From NCBI RefSeq assembly GCF_044068625.1, contig NZ_JBIPKH010000010.1, forward strand, positions 1 to 64,000: a DNA stretch of 64,000 bases, given 5' to 3'. The translations under genes were made by a program, and so were the position numbers. This document shows, one piece after another, positions 51,683 to 60,600 of this stretch (its first letter is position 1; each line of letters opens with the position of its first letter). The stretch is from Desulfurivibrio sp044068625 (lineage in GTDB: Bacteria; Desulfobacterota; Desulfobulbia; Desulfobulbales; Desulfurivibrionaceae). The notes beneath the pieces are model-generated. The model saw only the letters and a list, made by a program, of their open reading frames with translations, did no database searches and had not been told where the DNA came from.

Positions 51683-53284
51683 ATGATCCGTCCCACCCTC
51701 CGGCTGGCCGCCCTTCTCCTGCTGCTGCTCCTGCTGCTGCCGGCCGGCCCGGCCCACGCCCAGCTCGAGGAGCTCCGGATCGCCGACAGCCGGGGCGACT
51801 GGGGGCCCCCCAGCCCCTATCTCCACTACCCCCGGGGGCCCGGCTATATCCGGATGAGCTGGCTCTTCGACACCCTGATCTGGAAGGACCGGGAGGGGTT
51901 TATTCCCGCCCTGGCCGACTCCTGGGAGTTCAATCCGCAGGAACTCAGTTATACCTTCAACCTCAACCCCAAGGCCAAATGGCACGACGGCCGGCCGCTG
52001 ACCGCCGCCGACGTGGCCTTCACCATCGAACTGTTCCAACGCCACCCCTACCATTGGGTCAATGTCGAGCATATCGACCACAGCGAGGTCAGGGGCCCCC
52101 ATCAGGTGGTGATCCGGCTGCAAAAACCCTACGCCCCCTTTCTGGCCGACGTGGCGGGCACCATGCCGATCCTGCCCGAGCATATCTGGCGGGAGGTGGC
52201 CGATCCCAGCGCTTTGCGGACGCCCGAGGCCTTTATCGGCAGCGGCCCTTATCGCCTGGGCGACTACAACCCCACCCAGGGCAGCTACCTCTACCTGGCC
52301 TTTGCCGACCACCACCAGGGGGCGCCCAAGGCCCGGCGCCTGATCTACCTCCGCAGCGGCCAGCCCCTGGTTTCCCTGGGCAACCGCCAGGCGGACCTGG
52401 CCCAGATCAGCCCCGAGATGGTGACTCCCCTGCAAAACCAGGGTTTCACGGTGATCCGGGATGAACGGGGCTGGAACAAGAAGTTGATGATCAACCATCA
52501 GCGGCCCCCCTTCAACGATCGCCGCTTCCGCCAGGCCCTGGCCCACGCCATCGACCGCCGGGAGCTCATCGCCAAGTCCCAGCGCGGTCATGGTCGCCCC
52601 GCTTCCTACGGGCTGCTCTCTCAAGACCATCCCTGTTACAACCCCGAGCTGCCCGATTATCCCCCTGACCCGGAGCGGGTCCGCGCCCTGCTGGCCGAAC
52701 TGGGTTTCAGCCCCGACGCAAATGGCTTTTTCCAGCACCAGGACCGGCCGTTGCAGGTTGAACTGCTGGTTTCCAACATCACCGCCAGCGGCCAGAGCGC
52801 CCCCGACCGGGACGGCGAGGTGGTCAAGATGCAACTGGAGCGGGCGGGGATCAAGGTAGCCCTGATCAACCTGGAACAGGCCACCACCGACCAGCGGGTG
52901 AAAAGCTGGAACTTCGACCTGGCCCTCTCCGGCCATGGCGGCATCGGCGGCGATGCCAGGATACTCAACGAGATGATCTCCGCCAAGTACGGCGCCGGCT
53001 CGGTGAACAGCGCCCGCTTTGACCAGAACCCGGAGCTCAACCGCCTGCTGGATCAGCAGCTGCTGGCCATGGACCCCGAGGAGCGGCGCCGAATCGTGGG
53101 GCGGATTCAAGAACTCCACGCCCGGGAGCTGCCGGCGATCCCCCTCTACTATCCCGACTCCTACTCCGCCTACCATCCCGCTCCCGGCATCGCCTGGTTC
53201 TATACCCGGGGCGGAATCGGCAAGGGAATTCCCATCGCCCAGAACAAGGTTGCCCTGCTCAACGGGCCCCCCCCGGCCCCGTGA
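51683..53284 (+). CDS. ABC transporter substrate-binding protein (SBP_bac_5, oligopeptide/nickel type)
   Basis: 533 residues with signal peptide (LAALLLLLLLLLPAGPAHA) and an SBP_bac_5 fold: LSYTFNLNPKAKWHDGRPLTAADVAFTIE split as NPKAKWHDGRPLTAADV, IGSGPYRLGDY and FNDRRFRQALAHAIDRRELI. The family binds oligopeptides, nickel or other solutes. Histidine-rich clusters HPYHWVNVEHIDH near residue 120 are notable and could bind metal. Its stop overlaps the permease start. Confidence 0.9.
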   Translation: MIRPTLRLAALLLLLLLLLPAGPAHAQLEELRIADSRGDWGPPSPYLHYPRGPGYIRMSWLFDTLIWKDREGFIPALADSWEFNPQELSYTFNLNPKAKWHDGRPLTAADVAFTIELFQRHPYHWVNVEHIDHSEVRGPHQVVIRLQKPYAPFLADVAGTMPILPEHIWREVADPSALRTPEAFIGSGPYRLGDYNPTQGSYLYLAFADHHQGAPKARRLIYLRSGQPLVSLGNRQADLAQISPEMVTPLQNQGFTVIRDERGWNKKLMINHQRPPFNDRRFRQALAHAIDRRELIAKSQRGHGRPASYGLLSQDHPCYNPELPDYPPDPERVRALLAELGFSPDANGFFQHQDRPLQVELLVSNITASGQSAPDRDGEVVKMQLERAGIKVALINLEQATTDQRVKSWNFDLALSGHGGIGGDARILNEMISAKYGAGSVNSARFDQNPELNRLLDQQLLAMDPEERRRIVGRIQELHARELPAIPLYYPDSYSAYHPAPGIAWFYTRGGIGKGIPIAQNKVALLNGPPPAP

Positions 53285-54243
53285 AGCATCCCCACCGCTT
53301 AGGCTATCTGCTGGCCGCCCTGCTGCTGATCTACGCCGCCTACCGCCTGCCGGGGCTGCTGCCCGGGGATTATGTCACCGCCATGTACGCCGACTCCCAC
53401 GTCAGCCTGAGCGTCGAGGAGGAGCGGGCCCTGCGGGAACGCTATGACGATAACGCCGGTTTTCCCGGCTACCTGGGGCGGCTGGCCACCCTGGAGTGGG
53501 GCTACTCCCTGGGCCACCACGCTCCGGTTTCCGGCCTGATCCTCACCGCCCTGCCCTGGACCCTGTTGCTGATGGGTTCCGCCCACCTGCTCAGCACCAT
53601 CCTGGGTTTTATCGCCGGGGTGGAGGCGGCCTGGCGGCGGGGGGGCAAGCTGGAAAAAGCCGGGGTGGGCGGGATGACCATCCTCCAGGGGGTGCCGGAG
53701 ATCGGCAGCGGGGTGCTGCTGCTGATGCTCTTCTCCTATAAGCTGGGCTGGCTGCCGGCGGCGGGGGGAATGACCCTTTACGCCGAGCTGGGGCCGGGGG
53801 CCCGGCTGCTGGACCTGCTCCGCCACCTGACCCTGCCCCTGCTCACCCTGATGCTGGCCTACTTCCCCGGTAACTTCCTGCTGGCCCGGGCCAGCATGGT
53901 GCTGGTGCTCAGGCAGCCCTTTCTGGAAACCGCCCGGGCCAAGGGGCTGCCTCCCGCGCGAATCCGCTATCACCATGGGGCCCGCAACGTGCTGCTGCCC
54001 ATGGCCACCCGCTTCGGCTTGCGGCTGGCCTTCATGATCACCGGGGCCCTGGTGGTGGAAACCATCTTCGCCTATCCCGGCCTGGGCACCCTGCTCTTCA
54101 ACGCCATCGCCATGCGTGACCTGCCCCTGGTCCAGGGGATCGTCCTCTTCTCCGCCCTGGCGGTACTGGGGGTCAATCTGGCCCTGGACCTGCTTTACGG
54201 CCGCCTGGACCCGCGAACCCAAAGGGTGGGCCATGTCCGCTGA
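53281..54243 (+). CDS. ABC transporter permease DppB-like
   Basis: 320 residues, about six membrane segments, permease with the EAA-like loop (ETARAKGLPPARIRYHHGARN). GTG start at 53281 overlaps the binding-protein stop (GTGA); 11 bases overlap the next permease. Forms the channel with the gene at 54233. Confidence 0.9.
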   Translation: MKHPHRLGYLLAALLLIYAAYRLPGLLPGDYVTAMYADSHVSLSVEEERALRERYDDNAGFPGYLGRLATLEWGYSLGHHAPVSGLILTALPWTLLLMGSAHLLSTILGFIAGVEAAWRRGGKLEKAGVGGMTILQGVPEIGSGVLLLMLFSYKLGWLPAAGGMTLYAELGPGARLLDLLRHLTLPLLTLMLAYFPGNFLLARASMVLVLRQPFLETARAKGLPPARIRYHHGARNVLLPMATRFGLRLAFMITGALVVETIFAYPGLGTLLFNAIAMRDLPLVQGIVLFSALAVLGVNLALDLLYGRLDPRTQRVGHVR

Positions 54244-55069
54244 TCTCAGGCGCCTGACGGCCGACCCCTGGTTTGTGCTCGGCGGCGGGTTGGCCCTGCT
54301 GCTGGCCCTGCTGCTGTTATTGGCCCCCTGGCTCAGGGCCCACGACCCCCACGACATGAGCTTTACCCCCCTGACTCCCCCCTCGGCGGCCCACTGGCTG
54401 GGGGTCAATGACGGCGGCATGGATATCTGGGCCGAACTGCTGACCGGACTGGGCAACACCCTGGCCTTCGGCCTGATCACCAGCCTGCTGGGCCTGACCC
54501 TGGCGGTGACCATCGGCCTGACCAGCGCCTGGTTCCGGGGCCTTACCGACGCCCTGCTGATGCGGCTGGCCGATCTGCTGCTGGCCATTCCAGCGGTGAT
54601 GATCCTGATTCTGCTGGCCACCTTCTTCCAACCCGGTCCGGCCCCCCTGGCCCTGGTTCTGGCCCTGCTGGCCTGGCCCTCGGGGGCCAAGGTGATCCGG
54701 GCCCAGGCCCTGACCCTCCAGGGACGGGGTCATCTGCTGGCCGCCCGCCAGATGGGAGCCGGCAGCCCCTACATCATCGGTCGCCACCTGCTGCCGGAAC
54801 TTTTTCCCCTCTATCTGATCAGCCTGGCCGCCCTGGTGCGGATGGCGGTCTTCATGGAGGCCTCCCTGAGTTTCCTGGGACTTTTTGATCCCGGCCGCAA
54901 ATCCCTGGGGATGATGATCCGCCAGGCCCTGAACTATTACTATCTGGAGGTCTGGTGGCACTGGCTGCTCCCTCCCATCCTCCTGCTGACCCTGCTGGTG
55001 ATGGCCTTTACCTTCCTGGCGGTGAGCCTGGAGAAACTTTTCGATCCACGCTTGAGGGGAGTCTGGTGA
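54233..55069 (+). CDS. ABC transporter permease DppC-like
   Basis: 278 residues, about six membrane segments, EAA loop near LLAARQMGAGSPYIIGRHLLPEL. ATG at 54233; the upstream reading frame is a shadow of the first permease. Stop overlaps the GTG of the ATPase gene (GTGA). Confidence 0.9.
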   Translation: MSADLRRLTADPWFVLGGGLALLLALLLLLAPWLRAHDPHDMSFTPLTPPSAAHWLGVNDGGMDIWAELLTGLGNTLAFGLITSLLGLTLAVTIGLTSAWFRGLTDALLMRLADLLLAIPAVMILILLATFFQPGPAPLALVLALLAWPSGAKVIRAQALTLQGRGHLLAARQMGAGSPYIIGRHLLPELFPLYLISLAALVRMAVFMEASLSFLGLFDPGRKSLGMMIRQALNYYYLEVWWHWLLPPILLLTLLVMAFTFLAVSLEKLFDPRLRGVW

Positions 55070-56853
55070 ACCTGACCATCCATGATTTAAACGTAACCTA
55101 TCAGAGCGGCGGCCATCGCCTGACCGCCCTGGAAGAGGTATCGCTGCGACTAACCCCCGGCCGAATCACCGGTCTGGTAGGGGAATCGGGCTCGGGCAAA
55201 ACCTCTTTGGGCAAGGCCCTGCTGGGGTTACTGCCGGAAAACGCCGATTTTTCCGGCAGCATCCGCCTGGGAGAACTGGAGTTGGTGGGGGCCGACGAGG
55301 AGCGACTCAACGCCATCCGCTGGCAACGGATCGCCCGGGTGCCGCAAAACGGAGCGGCCAGCCTCAATCCCGTCCACCGCCTGGGCAAACAGGTGGCGGA
55401 ACCACTGCTGGCCCACCGGGGCCTGAGCTGGAAGGAGACCGGGGAGAGGGTGGCGGCGGCCCTGGCCCGGGTGGGGCTGAGCCCCGAACTGGCCCGGCGC
55501 TTCCCCCACGAGATCAGCGGCGGCGAGCTGCAACGGGCCATGCTGGCCATGGCCCTGATTCTGGAGCCGGAGTTTGTGATCCTGGATGAACCCACCGCCG
55601 CCCTGGACGCCGTCAACAAGGGGCTGATCGGGGAACTGATCCGCCATTGCGCCGAGCGGGGCGCCGGGGTGCTGCTGATCAGCCATGATCTGCAACTGGT
55701 GAACCAACTGGCCGACGAGCTGGCGGTCCTCTACCTGGGCCAGGTGATGGAGACCATGCCCGGACCCGATCTGCTGACCGACCCCCGCCACCCTTACACC
55801 CTGGCCCTGGCCCGCTCCTATCCCGGACGCGACACCCACCGCGATCTGGGGGGCATCCGCGGCGACGCCCTCTATCGGGTGATCCATCGCCACCGCGAAC
55901 CGGGCAGCGCCACTCCCCACGACCACGCCCACCTGGTGGGCAGCGCCACCTCCCACGCCGATTGCCATCTCCCGGCCCGGGGCTGTCTCTTCCAAACCCG
56001 CTGCACCCAGGCGGTGGCGGCCTGCGCCCGGGAGGAGGTAACCCTCCGGGGGGCGGGAGAACATCAGGTGCGCTGCCTGCGGGGGGGGATTGCCGTCGAG
56101 CTGGAATTGCGGGGGATCTGCAAAAGTTACGGCCAGGTGGCGGCCTTGCACCCCACCGACCTGAGCCTGCGGGCCGGGGAGACCTACTGCCTGGTGGGGG
56201 AATCGGGTTCGGGCAAGAGTACTTTGGCCCTGCTGGCCACCGGCCTGCTGGAGCCGGACCGGGGCCGCCGGATTTTTCAGGGCCGGGAGCTGACCCGGTG
56301 GCTCAAGGAAGATCGCCGGGGCCTGGCCCGGCGGATCGGCCTGATCCAGCAGCACCCGGCCCGGGCGGTGAGCCATCGCTTGACGGTGGCGGAGATCGTG
56401 GCCGAACCGCTCAGGCTGCAAAGGCCGGAGTTGAACCCGGCGGAGCGGCAACAACTGGTGGAGGGGGCCCTGCGGGACGTCCATCTCACCGCCGAACCGG
56501 AGTTCCTCACCCGCTACCCCCACGAACTCAATCTGGGGGCCCTGCAGCGGGTCTGCATCGCCCGGGCCCTGGTGGGCAACCCGGAACTGCTGGTGGCCGA
56601 CGAGCCCACCAGCGCCCTGGACCCCGGCGTTCAGGCCAAGGTGCTGAAACTGCTGCTTGATCTCCAGATCGAGCGGGGGCTGACCATGCTCTTTATTACC
56701 CACGATCTGGGGCTGGCCCGCAAGATCGCCGACCGGATCGGGGTGATGCGGGCCGGGCGCCTGGTGGAAGAGGGGCCGGCGGCCCGGCTGCTCAACCACC
56801 CGACTGATCCCTACACCCGCCGCCTCTGGCAATGTGGGGCCGGCAACGAGTAG
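55066..56853 (+). CDS. Double ATPase of the ABC transporter (DppD-DppF fusion)
   Basis: 595 residues, two nucleotide-binding domains. NBD1 (about 5-250): Walker A GESGSGKTSL, signature ISGGELQ, Walker B VILDEPTAALD, His ISHD. A DppD-type oligopeptide tail with a His-rich piece HRHREPGSATPHDHAHLVG and CxxC-like cysteines (CLFQTRCTQAVAAC) follows. NBD2 (about 340-585): Walker A GESGSGKSTL, Walker B LLVADEPTSALD, His ITHD, but the signature reads LNLGALQ instead of LSGGQ. GTG start at 55066. Confidence 0.9.
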   Translation: MNLTIHDLNVTYQSGGHRLTALEEVSLRLTPGRITGLVGESGSGKTSLGKALLGLLPENADFSGSIRLGELELVGADEERLNAIRWQRIARVPQNGAASLNPVHRLGKQVAEPLLAHRGLSWKETGERVAAALARVGLSPELARRFPHEISGGELQRAMLAMALILEPEFVILDEPTAALDAVNKGLIGELIRHCAERGAGVLLISHDLQLVNQLADELAVLYLGQVMETMPGPDLLTDPRHPYTLALARSYPGRDTHRDLGGIRGDALYRVIHRHREPGSATPHDHAHLVGSATSHADCHLPARGCLFQTRCTQAVAACAREEVTLRGAGEHQVRCLRGGIAVELELRGICKSYGQVAALHPTDLSLRAGETYCLVGESGSGKSTLALLATGLLEPDRGRRIFQGRELTRWLKEDRRGLARRIGLIQQHPARAVSHRLTVAEIVAEPLRLQRPELNPAERQQLVEGALRDVHLTAEPEFLTRYPHELNLGALQRVCIARALVGNPELLVADEPTSALDPGVQAKVLKLLLDLQIERGLTMLFITHDLGLARKIADRIGVMRAGRLVEEGPAARLLNHPTDPYTRRLWQCGAGNE

Positions 56854-56862
56854 CGATCCCGT

Positions 56863-57525
56863 TTACTTCCGGTGCATCGGCAGGCTCAGGGCCTTTTTGG
56901 GGCAGTTGACCACGCAGTTTTCACAGCGCATGCACTCCAGGCTGGGCACCGCCCCCTGTTCCTTGTAGGCCCCGGGGTAGGTCTGGATCGGGCAGACCTT
57001 CCGGCACAGGCCGCACTCCTTGCAATCCGCCGAGACCTGCAACAGGTTGGTTTTAGGCGCCAGCACCCCCTGCATGGAGGCCATGGGGCAGAAGTTGCAC
57101 CAGGAGCGGGGCTTGAAATAGAGGCCGAAGGCGATGGCAATGGTGGTGGCCACCGTCCACATCATCACAAAGACCGCCCCGATTTTGGCCGGGTCGCCGC
57201 CGGACATCACTAAACGGCTGGTCATCAGCCCCATCAAAGCCGCGAAGAAGAGCCAGCGAAACCAGCTTTTCTTGAACAGCTCCGGCATCTCCCGCCCCAG
57301 GCTGATCCTGGCGATGACCCGCTCGTGGAAGGCCCCCATGGCGCAGAGCCAGCCGCAGTACCAGCGGCCCCAGAAAAAGGTCAGCCCGATCATGGTGATC
57401 ATCATCGCCAGGGCCAGATAGCCCAGGTAGGGATAGAAGTAGCCCCCGATGATCACCAGCGGCACCAGGGGGGCCAAAAAATATTGGATGGTCCTGCGAG
57501 AAGCCTTTTCCCGTATCTTTTTCAT
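56863..57525 (-). CDS. 4Fe-4S membrane protein of the NapH/CcoG type
   Basis: 220 residues: about four membrane segments, a first Cys pair CGWLCAMG in the membrane part, then CNFCPM and two ferredoxin clusters CKECGLCRKVCP and CMRCENCVVNCP. It is probably an electron-transfer subunit in the inner membrane. ATG at 57525 follows AAGGCGG. Convergent with the ABC operon end and separated from the RND gene by an AT-rich control region. Confidence 0.88.
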   Translation of the reverse strand: MKKIREKASRRTIQYFLAPLVPLVIIGGYFYPYLGYLALAMMITMIGLTFFWGRWYCGWLCAMGAFHERVIARISLGREMPELFKKSWFRWLFFAALMGLMTSRLVMSGGDPAKIGAVFVMMWTVATTIAIAFGLYFKPRSWCNFCPMASMQGVLAPKTNLLQVSADCKECGLCRKVCPIQTYPGAYKEQGAVPSLECMRCENCVVNCPKKALSLPMHRK

Positions 57526-57543
57526 CTCCAACCGCCTTGCGCA

Positions 57544-57578
57544 AATGGTTAAGCAATAAAGTAATTCACTAAACCATT
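57544..57578 (-). promoter_or_regulatory. Operator-like inverted repeat of the 4Fe-4S gene
   Basis: Perfect 7-bp arms AATGGTT (57544-57550) and AACCATT (57572-57578) enclose a 21-base AT-rich centre with near-palindromic AGTGAATTACT. It is the only AT-rich patch here and a likely regulator site for the 56863-57525 gene. Confidence 0.4.
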
Positions 57579-57633
57579 AAATAACATGACGGGAGGATTT
57601 TGTCAAGGAACAGGAGCGGTCGCCGGGGCCTCT

Positions 57634-60600
57634 TTAATCTTCGATTCGGATCGCCCGGCGATTGAGCAGGGAGCCGTCCAGCCGATAGAGCTCGGTGATG
57701 GCCCGGCGATGGGCGATGATGGCGTCAACCTCGGCCAACTGGCTTTCCAGCAGGTCCCGCTGGGCCTGGGCCACGGCCAGGGCGGTGCCCCGCCCCACCT
57801 CGAACTTGACCTGCTCCACCCGCAGCACCTTCTCCTGCAGGCGGCGGCGCTCGGTCGAGGCGAAGATCTGGGCGTAGGCCCGGTTGGCCTCCAGGTGAGC
57901 CTTGTGAACGTCGGCCACCACCAGTTGGGCCAGGTTGGCCAAAGCGGCCCGGGCCTGGGCCTGGCTGGCCCGGGCTCGGCTGTCGGCGGCGCCGGCGGCC
58001 CGATTCCCCCCCAGATTGAGATTGAAGCGCAACCCCAGGCTGCCGGCATACCCTGAACCCTCGCCGATATCGGACCAGGATGAGCCGAAGCTGTCGGCAT
58101 ATCCGGTTTTGCCCAAGGAGAGGAAGAGATCCAGCCGGGGCAGCAGGCCGTTGCGGGTCTGGACGATATCCAGCTCTCCCCGTTTAAGACGCAGCCGGGC
58201 CTCCTCCAGGTCGGGCCGCGAGATAACGGCCAGGGCGACATGGTCGGCCACCGGGTCGGGTTGCAGCTCCAGCCGCCGGGGCTGGTCTTGGGGCACCACC
58301 ATGATCGACCAGTTATCGCCGCCCCCCCCGGCCGCCGCCGGCTGGGGATTAAGCAACCGCAACAGGTCGATCCGGGCCTGGTCCCGGCGGCTTTCACCGT
58401 CGATCAGGCTCTGGCGGCGAAAGGCCAGTTCGGCCTCGGCCGCCGCCACCTCGATCTCCGGGACGGTGCCCACCTCGATCCGGCGTTGGACATCCCGCAA
58501 CTGGGCCTCGGCCACCCGCAGGGATTCCTGGAAGATGGCGATCCGGCTCTGGGCCAGCACCAGATTCCAATAACTGTTCTCCACCTCCGCCACCAGGGCC
58601 TCGGTGAACCCCCGCAACTCGTAAAGGGAGGCCAGACTCTCCAGTTCGGCCCGGCGAATGCCGGCCAGGTTGGCCTCCCGGCTGCCCCCCCGCAACAGGG
58701 CCTGGGTCAGGGTCAGGTAGGCCCCCGCCCGCTGCTGGTAGCTTCCCCCCGCCACCGGCTCGCGCCGCTGCTGCTCCAGGGCCAGCTCCAGGGCGGTGCC
58801 GCCGCTCAGCTCCCGCTCCAGCCCCAGGCGGTAGTTCTCGCCCTCACTGGTGAGATAATCATCACCCAGGCGGCTTTTTTCACGACTGGCGGTGGCTTCG
58901 GCAAAGAGGGCGGGATCGAACACCGCCCGCTCCTGCTCGACGAAGGTGCCGGCGATCAGCGGCTGGTAAAGCTGGACCCCCAGGGCCCGATTGTTGCGCA
59001 GGGCCAGAAAAACCGCCTCCTCCACCGTCAACGGCAACCGCCCCTGGGCGTCGGGCGCCGGCAGAACGATTTCGGCCCGGGGCCGGGGAAGATAGCGCTC
59101 GATATCGGGCTCCCCGGCCGCCGCCGGAACGGGGGCGGCCAGCAGCAGAACCGGCAGGGCCAGGGCGACCAGCGCCGCCGCCCCCGCTTGGCCGGCGCCC
59201 CCCGCTCCCGTTGCCCCCGTTGGCCCGGAACGGGCGTAAAAGAGGGAGTAGAGTACCGGAATCAGCAGCAGGGTGATAAAGGCGGAGCTGAGCAGGCCGC
59301 CCACCACCGCCCGGGCCATGGGGGCCTGCTGCTCACTGCCCTCCCCCATCCCCAGGGCCAGGGGCAGCATGGCAAAGGTGGTGGTCAAGGTGGTCATCAG
59401 AATCGGGCGTAAACGGCGGCGACCCGCTTCCATGGCGGCTTCGTAGGCCGACCACCCTTCGCCGCGCCGCAGCCGGGAAGCCTGGTCGACAATGAGAATG
59501 GCGTTATTGACCACAATTCCCACCAGCATGATTCCTCCAATATAAGAGTTGGCGTTCAGGGTGGTGCCGGTGAACAGCAGCATGGTCACCACCCCGATCA
59601 GGGCCATGGGCACCGAAAACATCACGATCAGGGGGTCGCGCAACGATTCATAGAGGCTGGCCATCACCATATAGACCAGAATAACCGCCAGCAGCAAGCC
59701 CAGGGCCATCTCGCTGAACGCCTTCTCCTGCTGCTCGTAGTCGCCACCGAAGGTGATATCGATGCCCCGGGGCACCGGAATCTCCGCCAGTTTGGCCCGG
59801 ACATCGGCCACCACCGAGCCCATGTCGCGGCCGCTGAGGTTGCCCTGGATGCGGCTGATCCGCTGCTGATCCTGACGCTCGATGGTCAGCGGCCCCTCGG
59901 CCCGCTCCACCATTACCACATTGCGCAGGGCCACGAACTCCCCCAGGTCGTTGCGGACGGTGATATTCAAAATATCGTCGAAATCCAACTGCTCGGCATC
60001 CTTGAGGCGCATGAAGATCCGGTACTCGTTGCCGCCGTCCCGGAACTGGCCGGCGGTGGAACCGGCCATGGCGGTCTCGATGGTCCGGGCGATTCCGGCC
60101 ACCGACAGGCCGAGATCGGCGGCCCGTTGGCGATCGATCCGCAACAGCTCCAGGGGCACCCCGCCCTCCCGACTCAGGCGGAGATCGGTGATCCCCTCCA
60201 CCTCCACGATGGCGTCCCGCACCTGGCGGGCCATGCGATCGAGCAGATCAAGCTCGAAACCACGCACCTCGATACTCAGCCGTTCATCCTCGCCCCCGGC
60301 CGCCAGGCGCAGAATAAAGAGGCCACCGCTGCGGGTGGTGACCCGGGCGCCGGGAATCGCCTGCAACAGGGGGCGCAGGGCGGCGGCGATCTCCTCGCTG
60401 GAACGCTGCCGCTCCCGGGCCGGCACCAGGGCCAGCCGAATGTCGGCGTTGGCCGGGGCTCCGGTACGAAAAGAGGTGCCACCGATCTGGACCACCGAAG
60501 AGCGGGTTTCAGGCACCGCCGGCAGCACGATCCGCTCCACCTCCCGCACCTTGCGGTCCAGCAGGGCCAGTTGGGTGCCGGTCTCCATCTCCACCGCGAT

